DNA of 64,000 nucleotides from Sipunculus nudus (taxonomy: Eukaryota > Annelida > Sipuncula > Golfingiida > Sipunculidae): the NCBI GenBank assembly GCA_026874595.1, contig CM049312.1, forward strand, positions 69,656,929 to 69,720,928, in the 5' to 3' direction. The notes under the pieces were generated by a model that was given only the letters and a program-made list of their open reading frames with translations, searched no databases and had not been told where the DNA came from. Numbering within the stretch: position 1 is the stretch's first letter; each line of letters opens with the position of its first letter. This document shows positions 22,480-33,363 of the stretch, in pieces. A program made the position numbers and the translations under genes.

Positions 22480-23995
22480 AATTTGTAAATGGATGGGCCC
22501 TGTGACCTTAACTTTTGACCTGGTGACCCCAAAATCAAAAGGAAACTTCCCCTATTGGCAGGTGCCCCACATGGTGATAATAGAAGGATTGAGATGAAAA
22601 GTTTGGCTTAAAATGCATCCACAATGTTTCTAAAGTAGTGGGTCCTGTGACCTTGACCTTTGATCTCATGACCCCAGTATCAACAGTTCTTACTTTAGTG
22701 ATGGGCCATATATAAGTGAAGTTTGAAACCAATATTTTAAACCAAACTAGTGTTATCATCTGGAAACTAATATGTGGACTGATGGCCCCCATAACCTTGA
22801 CCTTTGACCATGTGACCCCAAAATCCATAAGTTACTTCCACTATTGGCAGGTGAGCAACATCTGGAAGATAGAAGGTTTGGAACAGAAAGTTTTGCTGAA
22901 AATACATCAACAATCTTTTTAAAGAAGTGTGTCCTGTGACCTTGACCTTTGGCCTTATGATCCCAAAAGAGTTCTTACATTATAGGTGGGTCATATATAA
23001 GTCAAAACTGAAACCAATCTGTCAATCCAAACTGGAGTTATCATCCAGAAACAAATATGTGGACAGATGGGCCCCTGTGACCATGAGCATTGACCTTGTG
23101 ACCCCCAAATCAATCAGGTTCTTCCCCTATTAGCAGCTCAGCTATATGTGCAAGATGGAAGGTTTGGGATGAACAGTTTGGCTTAAAATGCATCCACAAT
23201 CTTTCTAAATAAGTGGGTGCTGTGATCTTTGACCTTTGACCTCATGACATCAAAATTGAACAGAATCTTCCCCTATTGGCAGGTTAGAAATATCTTGAAG
23301 ATGGAAGGTTTGGGATGATAAGTTTGGCTTCAAATGCATATGCATTCTTTTTAAAGAAATGAGTCCTGTGAACTTGACCTTTGAACGTTGGACCCCTATT
23401 TCGACACGATTCTTACTTTAGTGGTGGGTCATATATAAGATAAGTTTGAAACCAATATGTCAAACTAAACTCGAGTTTTCATCTGCAAACTAATTTTTTA
23501 ACAGATCGCCCCTGTGATCTTGACCTTTGACCATGTGACCCCAAATTCATTTATACTCTCCCCATACTGGCAAGTCAGCTAAATGCGCAAAATGGAAGGT
23601 TTGGGATGAAAAGTTTGGCTCAAAATGCATCCACAATCTTTCTAAATAAGTGGGTACTGTGAACATGACCTTTGACCTCATGACCACCAAATAGAACAGA
23701 ATCTTCCCCTATTGGCAGGTTAGCAATATCTTGAAGATGGAAGGTTTGGGATGAAAAGTTTGGCTTCAAATGCATATGCATTCTTTTTAAAGAAATGAGT
23801 CCTGTGACCTTGACCTTTGACCTCGTGACCCAAAACAATCAAGGTTCTTGCTTTATTGGTGGGCCACACCTAAGTCAAGTTTGAAATCCATGTGTCAATA
23901 CAACCTGGAGTTAACATCTGGAAACAAATTTGTGTGGATGGACGGATGGACAGCTAGACAGACAAACAGACAGACAGAGAGGGTGATAACTAGGC
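22480..23995 (+). repeat. Satellite array with about 145/290-bp period and DR1-like motifs
   Basis: CTTCCCCTATTGGCAGGT-type motifs recur at about 22543, 22836, 23122, 23269, 23560 and 23703, giving steps near 290 or 145 bp. Each half-unit contains CCTGTGACCTTGACCTTTGA followed by a TGACCCC-type segment. TGACCTTTGACCT is present exactly at 23230-23242, 23666-23678 and 23811-23823, and TGACCTTTGACCA at 22799-22811 and 23521-23533. Diverged versions lie in the other units. Short minus-strand and plus-strand frames are spillover of the repeat. The array ends with a GGACGGATGGACAG run at about 23938. Confidence 0.9.
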
Positions 23996-24049
23996 CTATA
24001 TGGCATCCAGCTGAGAAACTCACATGATTGTTGTCATTTTATATGACAA

Positions 24050-24437
24050 AAATAGAAAAATATTTGTAAAAAAAACAACAAAAAATACAGATGGCGCCAC
24101 CACTTTTCGAGAACTGACAAAACTAGTCATTGTCAATATTCAAGGCAAGATTCATGACAATCCATGCATTAATTATCAAGATATTGGAGGTTTTGTATTA
24201 TAATTTTAATTATTCTGGGGTTTCTTTCAAGCTCCATAGCTCGGAGGATATAGGTCACAGTGATCTAATTTCAGGTTTCCGAGAAGATTTTTTATTGACC
24301 TCTTTGGATGTTCACTTAGAAGTTTCTAGGACCAGCAGTTACGATTTGTGCCCTGCTAACGGATGGCCGGACGGCCGGACGGACGACAGACATAGCGCCA
24401 TTCCTATACCTCAGTTGACTTACAGTCAGCTGAGCTA
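24050..24437 (+). repeat. Interspersed family A2 (short copy)
   Basis: It shares the 3' tail CAGTCAGCTGAGCTAAAAA with the family A copies but has a different body, which is related instead to 50225-50532 (AGGACGG/GGACGAC runs, then TTGACTTACAGTCAGC). It is non-coding. Confidence 0.7.
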
Positions 24438-24574
24438 AAAAGTAATAATTGCTCTTCATGCCTCTTCCATTTCACCTATAGACTTCCATTGACACTCAGA
24501 AACCTTCAACCAGGTGTCACCAGTTTTAAGATTTTGTTGGAGGCGAATATCTGATCATGTTAGTGTCATATACC

Positions 24575-25320
24575 ACTAACACGGTGTTTGCATAAAAATC
24601 CTTAACATTGCACCATTTTCATTTGTTCACGATCATTTATTTTGATTAATCCTTGAACATGGCTTGACCATAACTACGTATGAATATATTCCAAAATCCA
24701 CGTCGGGCCATAATTTGATCCCTTTACCTATTTCCAGCATATAGAGTAATAATGAGTAATAATTATCCAGATTTTGGGAAGTGCCAAATAGGTCATGACC
24801 TTTTGACCCCTTTTGACATAAAAACAGACTTTATTTGCATACATTTCATATTATTTAATTTAGCTAATCATTAGCAACATTGTGCTGTGTTGTTTGCTCC
24901 TTTAGAGAAAATACCTTTGGAAATATGATAATTTTACTTTCCCCTATCCATAACTTGGAGTTTGCAGCAAATACCTTAAAATTGCACTTTTATCATTTGT
25001 TAACGCTTATCTATTTTGAGTAATTCATGAACTTCGGTGAGCCAAAACCATCTAGACGTATGTTATAAACCCATTTCATGCATTAATTAAATGGTATAAT
25101 ATGTTTTCAGTATACAGAGTAATGAAGAGTCATAAGTTCCTATATTTTGGCCAAGGAGAAAATTTCATGACCCTTTGACCCCTGATGACCTCAATACTGA
25201 CCTAATTTATATATTCTATATATCATCTGAAAGGGTTTTGCAAGAGAAACAATATGATGGTTCATTTGTTGTTCTATGTAACATATATTTGGAGTTATGT
25301 TAACTTACGTTTCCCCTACC
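24575..25320 (+). repeat. Tandem duplication, about 370-380-bp unit, two copies
   Basis: CATTTTCATTTGTTCACGATC (about 24610) pairs with CTTTTATCATTTGTTAACGC (about 24990), and TCATGACCTTTTGACCCC (about 24794) with TCATGACCCTTTGACCCC (about 25167). The order of motifs is kept between the two halves. Each half carries a TGACCC-type motif, related to the satellite upstream. Confidence 0.75.
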
Positions 25321-25718
25321 CCCTAACATGTGTGACCACATTTTCAGTTGGCATAGTTCAAATAACACCCCAGAACCACTACTGAGTCCCAGTTTATGCA
25401 ATGTTAACATCCCTAAAATCAAAGTATAGGTATCTAGCAATAAGAAAGAGGAGGTTTGGCTGATTGGTGGGGAGGGGTCAAGGTGGTTCCCACCAGCCCA
25501 CGGACTATAATTTTTGTTCGATGATAACTGTGTAGAATTCTTGTATGGTGATGTCGCGATAATTTAAACCTCGTGAAACCACGAAAAGGAGAAAATCGCC
25601 AACGTTAAAGGGACCTGTCCACAATCATGTTAACTGAACAGGAAGTAAAAGGTTTTCTCCTAAGGATATTATGGTATTTTCCAATATTTATCCCTAAAAC
25701 ATGTGCCTACGTCTATGC

Positions 25719-25719
<1 letters not shown>
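25321..25719. other. Non-coding interval, nothing recognised
   Basis: A TTAAAGGGACCTGTCC start near 25607 resembles the TTAAAGGGAC termini of the TTAA MITE family but has no partner end. Confidence 0.4.

Positions 25720-25791
<72 letters not shown>
25720..25791. repeat. (AT)n microsatellite, 72 bp
   Basis: It abuts the possible LTR at 25791. Confidence 0.98.
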
Positions 25792-25794
<3 letters not shown>

Positions 25795-26283
25795 ACCGTT
25801 TCCCTCTCGTACCAGACAGCAGCATAACAAGAACGACCCAGTACTTGGGAGGAATAGCCGTTTATTCATTGGATGATATAGTTCGTTCGTTGTTGTGGAT
25901 TCTACAAATATAGTGCAAATAATAAATAATGTGATACCAACATGTCTATGGGACATATACAGATTAAGACGAGATATAGAGACCATACAGTCCTGGTGAA
26001 AATAATATGAATAATGTAATGGTTCTCCTTGAAGGTTGTAAGATATACATGTAAGAACAACGGAATACTTGAGAAAATTGAATGACCTGTTAATTCCTGT
26101 ATCTGACTGTTAAGTGTGAATACCTATTTACAGTAGCCATATGATATAATAATAATAAACAATAATATGTGCTAAACTTATGACTTACCCTGTGCTAGGA
26201 ATCCTGTAAACAATAACTGTGTTCTGTACAAACGTCTCTGCAACGTGTGTGCACCGCTCGATACGAAATAACAGCGTGTTACA
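25791..26283 (-). mobile_element. Possible solo LTR
   Basis: On the minus strand it runs from TGTAACACGC (26283-26274) to ...GGTAACA (25791), with AATAAA in CCAATGAATAAACGG about 80 bp before the 3' end. The length (about 490 bp), the TGTAAC start and the CA end are typical of Ty3/gypsy LTRs. Target-site duplication cannot be judged because one flank is (AT)n. No internal region or second LTR is present. Confidence 0.4.
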
Positions 26284-26782
26284 TACCAACAGCTAATGAG
26301 GAATGATTACTTCCGGGCAGGTAATTAGTGACCAGTTATAGAATGCACGATAGGTGGCAGCACAGAGTAACTTAATATACAATAAAACAGTCCTGGCTAC
26401 CGCAAAGTTAAATGAAATGTGAAGATCTATACAATTAAACCGTAAAAAATATATATTATGCGCTCATCAAAGTTTGTGTGTTTGTTAATAACATAATCGA
26501 CGCATGCAACTGTGAACGGAATCTCATGAAATTATCAGGGCATTTGGGGACTGGGCCATTGAAGAATCGATTAGATTTTGGTGTGGATCCGGCCCATGAT
26601 CGGGATTCAGGGACATCATCAAGGAATAACAAATGTTCAAACATTTTAGCACGAATGAACCTGACAATATGGGACGTTTGCCCACAAAGCGGAGGCCTGT
26701 ATTCCTTGGAATGCAGGCTTTTAGTTGCAAATGTTTCTATACCTTAATCTCGCGAATATGAAGTCCACCAGTGTGTAAACCC

Positions 26783-26880
26783 GGCCAGATTAATATACCC
26801 CGGGGTATATTCTGGCCTTGGCTAAAATATACCCGGGTATAAACTGGGCAGGGGGTATAATCTGGCTCATTAGACCAGCA
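26783..26880. repeat. Cluster of GGGTATA palindromes
   Basis: A perfect 18-bp palindrome ATATACCCCGGGGTATAT (26793-26810) sits inside outer arms GGCCAGA (26783-26789) and TCTGGCC (26811-26817). A second palindrome, TATACCCGGGTATA, follows near 26830, then GGGGGTATAATCTGGCT near 26854. It looks like a transposon terminus with subterminal sites, but no TIR partner was found. Confidence 0.7.
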
Positions 26881-27158
26881 ACACGACCATGGGCATTAAT
26901 GACATCACCCATCTGGCCGTCAAACAGATATTGACAGGGATTGTTATCTAGAGTCTCGTCATGCCTGAGTGGGGCAGTAAAGCCAAGATTGGTAACACTA
27001 TCGCTGAAGTCACAAAACTGCAGGGTCCCAAGACTTACCACTTGTGTAATATGAGGAAAACCGCCTGGGGCCCACGCTAGAATCACTATGAGGACGTATA
27101 TAATATGTGTCAATGACTCGGGCGCAAGTTTTTCAAAACGTGACCTTGGGATGTGCAA
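26790..27158 (-). CDS. Unrecognised open frame, 122 codons, signal-anchor-like start
   Basis: A continuous minus-strand frame starts MHIPRSRFEKLAPESLTHI and has a hydrophobic stretch (IIYVLIVILAWAPGGF, about residues 19-34) near the N-terminus, then a polar stretch with two cysteines (QFCDFSDS and NNPCQYLF). Its composition is more protein-like than neighbouring frames, but I recognise no family. The last 12 or so codons run into the palindrome cluster, so at least the end is not a normal gene end. It could be an exon of a secreted or membrane protein, part of a mobile element, or chance. Confidence 0.2.
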   Translation of the reverse strand: MHIPRSRFEKLAPESLTHIIYVLIVILAWAPGGFPHITQVVSLGTLQFCDFSDSVTNLGFTAPLRHDETLDNNPCQYLFDGQMGDVINAHGRVAGLMSQIIPPAQFIPGYILAKARIYPGVY

Positions 27159-28449
27159 GTTTTCCCTCTCTCCCGAGGAAGGCGGTTAATAAGGATGCTT
27201 TTTTGGATCTATAAGGCTGTTATTATTTATAATTACATTATATATACTTAAGAAACATGAGCAGGGCTTAAGCGGGCGTATGTATGTTTTGATTAACTCT
27301 GTCATATGTGACAGCGTGGATATTCTGCTTCGTAACACATATTTTTCAGTATTAAAAGGAAAAAGCTTGGGTTAATAGTCTGAAATCCCCGACGATGAGT
27401 TATCTAGCCGTAAAAACACGACTAAGTATACATTTATATTAGACTGGTGAGCCTACTTGAGTCGTTACCAAAGTTCTATGGGGGAAATGCACTTCCTCGG
27501 CCATCCATCCCATTGTATCGATATCGTGGTAAACAGCCAGTAATCCTACTATTAGGCTACGAATGATGAATAAACACAAATAACTGACGTTAACTCCGAA
27601 ACAATAGTATAAATCCATCCCTATGGAAACCAAGTCATTTCCTGCGTCGCGTACAAATTGGCTATCTCAAAGTAACACGCGCTCCAAAAATATGCAAGGT
27701 GAGGGATTTATCAACATGCTGAGTTACAACAGAATTTTTCTCGCACATGGTAGGTGTTGATAAACATATCCAACGGTCTAGTTTAATTAAGTGACAGTGT
27801 ACCTGTAGGCCATTTAAGTCGTAGTCAAAAATGATTAAAATATCTACATTCTCATCGAGACTTATAGTGAGGTTTTCGTTATTACTTGGCGTGCACTCTG
27901 ACATCTCGAGTGGGCATATTGGCGCTATGAAGCATTCTCTTGTTCCATAAAAATCAGCTGTGACCATCACGTGCGTGTTTTCATTATCTTATTTAGTTTA
28001 TATCCTCTAGTAAACCTTGTATCTTAAATATTAGTCATGGCAGTTCACCCTGAACGCTTTTTGCATAACCTGGTGTGGCAACAGGATAAGTTGCTTCGGT
28101 ACAATTCGTCGTCATTTTCAACGGCTATTTCGTTGTTTTCAAGTGCGTTTGTATGAATGCCATAACGTAGCTGATCCCGAGGTGCTCTGTGTGTGTAAAC
28201 AACAGTTTACTTGCCTCCCGCGCAAAAACACACTGCAACCGTGCATGATTTGGCCAGTTGAGCCTCTGGGACTAAAATAAGTTGGGTGAGGGAATTATTT
28301 CTTCGATCTCAGACGTTCGCGACAGCTTCGTATATTACTACATCTTTACCCAACTAGATTTATCTTCTTTGTCTTTCTGGCCCGTTCATTCTCGTATCTT
28401 TTCTCAACCCATTCGGAGCATACAAATCAAATAGCCATTAAAAGAACTA
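27159..28449. other. Interval with two unrecognised minus-strand frames
   Basis: Frames at 27662-27970 (102 codons) and 27439-27633 (64 codons) lie in tandem on the minus strand. The first is moderately protein-like (NENLTISLDENVDILIIFDY, several cysteines), and the second has a hydrophobic segment. Neither has a recognisable family or convincing splice pair. Nothing else was noted. Confidence 0.3.
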
Positions 28450-31400
28450 GTGCTCGTGGTCATTTGTTTTTCATATTTTCGCATAAATCCTTTTTGCGAA
28501 GGGGCTTTTCCAGCGCCATCTACCAGGAACTTCGCGAATTACGCTAGTGCGCGTGATATGCTGGTAGAACGAGAACTAATATTTTACCATGAATTTCTCA
28601 GTACACAAAACAGGTGTAGTTTTGCATTCAAAGATAAAAAAAGGACAAAAACATTCAGTAGTGGAATGTTTTATTTTATCACAATGATCACTATAAATAA
28701 TACAAAGTTAACATAAAAAACAACATGCAGTGTATATAAAACCCCAATGCATGCGCTGGGGTATTCCTGTTTTGTAAGGAGAAGACATTAAAACTTTGAC
28801 CTGTTCAGGGAGACACAACACTCAGTTATTTTGTACCGAAGGATGTCGGATTAGCGAGGTGTTACTGCATTTGATTCAGAACATCCAATATTTCTGCGAG
28901 AATCAAGAATATACAATTAATTTAAAGACATCCCTGGATCCCTCAAATTTTCTTTTTTTTTTTAGTGGAAACTGGAAATAAATAAATTAAGCACCAACCA
29001 TATTAAACAGAATCTGCGCGTGACATGTGTGTACATCTCTAATGATCAGTTATGTATCCAGACAGCGTGACACCTAATTACTTTTCACATTTCCATAATC
29101 TTATCTCTGTAAAATCTTTTGTAAGACCAATGTGCTATATTTCAACATTAATTATACAACAAAACTGGGCGATCGTATAATTTATGTAAATTTTCGCTTT
29201 GCCCAAAATCTGACTCCTTACAAACATTCTGAAACCTCTGTACAATTTACAAATAGAGTAGTTTACAAGACTACAATGGTAGAAAGATGATTTATACATA
29301 AAAACAGGAAAATAAGTTTCCCGATATATCAATGTAGGAAAATAAGTTATTTGTCTGGAGTAAACCAAACATTTCCAAATGACCTTTGAACTTCGACCTT
29401 TAAAAATAAACGTCCTTCCTGAGGGCTCTTTGGTGACTGAAGTCAGGTCTATAAAGATTCTCCAACCGGAAGTGACGTAAACAAGGAGCAAATTTTAGAT
29501 TTATTACACCAGCATTAACTGCATGCAATCTTACGAACAATGAGTCGGGATTCAAATGTAAAAACTGTACAAAACAATGTTCTTTTACATGATTCAATAT
29601 TGTGTTCTCTTGATTTCCATACGTCAAAATACCTTACAACCTATAATTGAAATGGCAAACCATTATCCATACCAGGTTCTGGCGGTAGGTACTGCATTTT
29701 AGGTACACGCACTTATTTCTTTCAAAGCTAAGACTCTTTTTGTATATTTTTTTACATTTTCTTATATTTAATATCCTATCTGAAAATATGATAATAAATA
29801 GTAACTTCGGTTAAGTACGTGGGCACATCAATATACAGGTATATGAAATTTTCATAATTGCACACTGCAACCTCTAGCTTAGGGACTAGATGAAATTTCT
29901 TAATCTAGGTCACGCGGTCTATTACAGGTAATACTAGTAAATGATGGCGTTGTTCATGGCCAAATCGTAACATTATAATATTAACAAAATCACCTATGTG
30001 TGTCTGATGAAAATTCAATGTGGCAAAATCTTACGGCCGTACATTTACTGTAAAGCGTACCTTGGTTTGTCACTGGGGCGATCTACAACACATTTGCAGA
30101 AGTAATTTTGTGTGTGCGTGTGTGTGTGTGTGAGTTCTTGTTTTGTGAATACCTGTCCATATAAAAGGCAAAATACCAAGAGTTGTGGCATAATCTGAAG
30201 CAACTTTGTTAATCACTGGATTCTACACCGAACGATTTGTTAAAACTGGACACTAGATGGCGGATATAATCAATCAAGGTAGGCTTTACCGCAAATATGC
30301 AAATTTAAATTCCATCGTTGTGCGTCGAAACATCTGATATAGACTTAACATATTTCAACATTCAACATCATATAATCCCAATAATAATGTGCATCAATAT
30401 TAAATAACAATCTGTCGTTTCATGCGTTAAATAAAATCAATGGAATGTACTAAAGTATAAATATTACAAACACAGGCATGAACCTTGAAAGATATTTTAA
30501 CAGTCGGGATTATTAAAATCTTCAGACAACAGTAACAATGTATTAAAAACTTCTATTCACACCAAACTGTCCAAACTCTTACTGTTTAACAATGTTACAT
30601 TCAAGTTGTAAAAACCTGTACTGAAAGCAAGAGTGGAATAAAAGTAAATCCCCATGTAATATGTTAATGAATTACAAATAATTGCAGGAAAAATTATAGC
30701 CAACAGTCATCCTATAAGATTTTCGTCCTCATATTGCGGAATTATTCCGTGAAATTTTAATACTGAGCGAACTAGGTACAATTTGCCATTGTCATGTTTT
30801 TCATTATTAAGAAATGTCCGATCAGTCTCCTGACCTAAGAAAATGTGAAATATTTTCATGTTTTTATTGCCTTATTAGCGTCCTGTTGGCAGAGGTAGCA
30901 CCGTTCAGGTAAGTGTAAGCTGTCCAAAATTGCGCCTATGTGAGTGTCGAGTTTTAAATTGCACTTGCCCTGACAGGAGCACCATATTAATACAGACCTT
31001 CTCCAGAAAAATTTTAATAACAATGCACGCCGTTTTAACGTCAAAACCCATATTTCTTTCGATCGCACCTCTTTATGTGGACTACAGTTCACCAACTGCA
31101 AATCATGTTCTAAACATTACATAACAGGTAACTGAAACCGTGAAAGCCTACTGCCAATAATATTATTTTATGAAACTATATTTTTTAACCAAAGGACTAT
31201 TATTTGAAGAAAGGATTCACGACATCACATAATTCCAATCAATTACCTGTCTGCCGAGATATCATGTAAAATATTTCGCAAAATGGAATCCCCGACTTCC
31301 GGTCATGTGACGCCATTTTCCCGTCTTCCGGGAAGTACTAGATGCAGACTACAGCAGAATATCTGCACGTGGTAATTTCAACGGGATATGTGTAACGTAT

Positions 31401-31816
31401 CGTTACCTGCTTGAAAGAGACTAGGGTGCTCCTTATTAATCATTTACATATTGATCCCGGTGTTTTACTTGGTATACTGATTGGTGAAGAAAAGAGCCTG
31501 GATCACAGAATTAATAATAGTAGGCTTTTAAAATATTAAACACAACTTTGACAGAGGGCGATTTCTTTGTCTATAGGGAGACCGCGTTATTTATAGCTGT
31601 CAGAGCCGGCATTTTTTTTAAACAACTGAACACGAGAACAACAAGTACAAGTTAAACACAGAAAAGCTTAATTAGGGGGGTCCTGGAGGGTTATACAGGT
31701 AGTCGTAAGACTACACACGTATGGTTTTCATTATTTGTCTTTATGATAGCTGGAATGTGTTGTCAAAAAAATGTTAGAATATAAGATTTTAACCAGGACA
31801 GGAGCAATGTCCAAGC
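28450..31816. other. Long non-coding interval, nothing recognised
   Basis: This 3.4-kb block shows no gene family, no repeat partner inside the window, and only a short (GT)n run at 30113-30133. Frames such as 29135-29491 (minus) lack any signature. It is the largest apparently repeat-free block here and could be intron or regulatory sequence. Confidence 0.4.
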
Positions 31817-32319
31817 ACTACAATTTTCAAAAACAAAGGCAACCTGGTCGTTATATTTGGTGTTTCAGAACGAAACCTCAACGAAGAAGTCCTTGCTCAT
31901 CTCCATAGGATTGATGTGTCTACTTTTTCGTTAGCTAAAGCTTTATCGCTTGCAAGTAATTTAAAATATCATAAACAGAATGTTCCCTCATGCTATTATG
32001 ACCGCTCTGCTCTAAAGCCATCACAGTGTGTGAAGTACGCTCGCTCTTGAATAAGGCCTGTATAAATTATGACACGAGAGGCAGATCTAGTTCTGTTTTC
32101 TTCGCTAGTATGCCAAGACTTGATCTGGCCCTTGGTGACGTAATTTTAGATTTAGTTGCAACTCCTGGCCGCCAGAGGGCTGAGCAACTGTTCCCTACTC
32201 TGGCTGGTTTGGTGATGACGAGTTCGGACTACCGTGTTGGTCTTCTGAAATCGCAAGCTCCGAACGATGTGGACTCATTTGATCTATCAGCTCACATCAT
32301 CTTTCTTCACAAACGCTAA
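31817..32319 (+). pseudogene. Unrecognised coding-like remnant in two frames
   Basis: One frame (about 31817-32050) reads without stops through IFKNKGNLVVIFGVSERNL and LAHLHRIDVSTFSLAKALSL to a TGA at about 32048. A second frame (32026-32319) continues with RLDLALGDVILDLVATPGRQ. The abrupt frame change suggests a decayed coding sequence. No family was recognised. It overlaps the antisense of the last codons of the GCNT terminal exon (32287-32319), so part of the second frame is shadow. Confidence 0.25.
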
Positions 32320-32609
32320 GTTTTTGTAATAATCCATGTCTAATTTAGGTGGACATCTCACGTTATGATCAATCCATTTTTCCATACAATCCAAGGCAAT
32401 AGGTTGGTAATCTTGGTAAAATTTGTTCACAAAGAAATGTTTCTTTGCCGTCACGGAAGGGAGGTCCTCAACTCCAAGAACGCACACACCGCGGCGCCAC
32501 TTGCCGTAACACTTGGCCTCTCCTCCCCACGCAACGTAAACTGCCAGCCATGGCTTTTCCTGAGGCAGACCTTTCATGATAAAAAGAAATACAAATTACC
32601 TATAATTAC

Positions 32610-32658
<49 letters not shown>

Positions 32659-32851
32659 GTGAACAATTATTCTTAATTCCTATATATGGTTGGGAAATTA
32701 TTCCCATAATACTGACATCAGATATGCTATCAAATCTACAGATAACATTATTATATATGCCCGTCACGTAAACTGCCAAATATTTTTTTTTCCTGGGCAG
32801 TCTTTTCATTATAACAAATACAATTATCTATAGTTTTCACATTATATCTCT

Positions 32852-32905
<54 letters not shown>

Positions 32906-33324
32906 AACACACGCATAAATATCTGCACATCCATGATCGATCAAATGATCACCGATTCTCTTTACATGTTTGGTAATTATATCCATAACATTTACATCAG
33001 AAATGCTGTCAAATATATAGGTGATCGTGCATTACCATTATTACATGTGCATTTTATATTTTTTCTAACAAAATATTTTATAAACCGAAATGATTGTCTG
33101 CTTCCTTTATCTTCGTTTGAAAGATCCGTTTAAATCCAACTACGAATTGTCTTAAATCAATATTTGATTTTACAATCCTATACATTATTTATTCAACGGC
33201 ATTTACTTTCATGAGAGTATAAATAAAAATTTTAACATATCAATGAAAGTTTTTTTTTTATTTATTCTATATTTTTTGTCATACCCTGTCGGATTTTAGA
33301 AAAGCAAGTCTTGATACAAGGTTT

Positions 33325-33363
<39 letters not shown>

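Noticed and set aside
22535-23838. Minus- and plus-strand frames with FGVTWSKVKV-like repeats
   Set aside because: They arise from the satellite unit and recur because the unit does.
25627-25986. Frames rich in Tyr-Ile repeats
   Set aside because: They are translations of (AT)n tracts. The same applies at 16460-16678, 32612-32809, 36816-37052, 42320-42532, 45735-45998 and 48439-48639.
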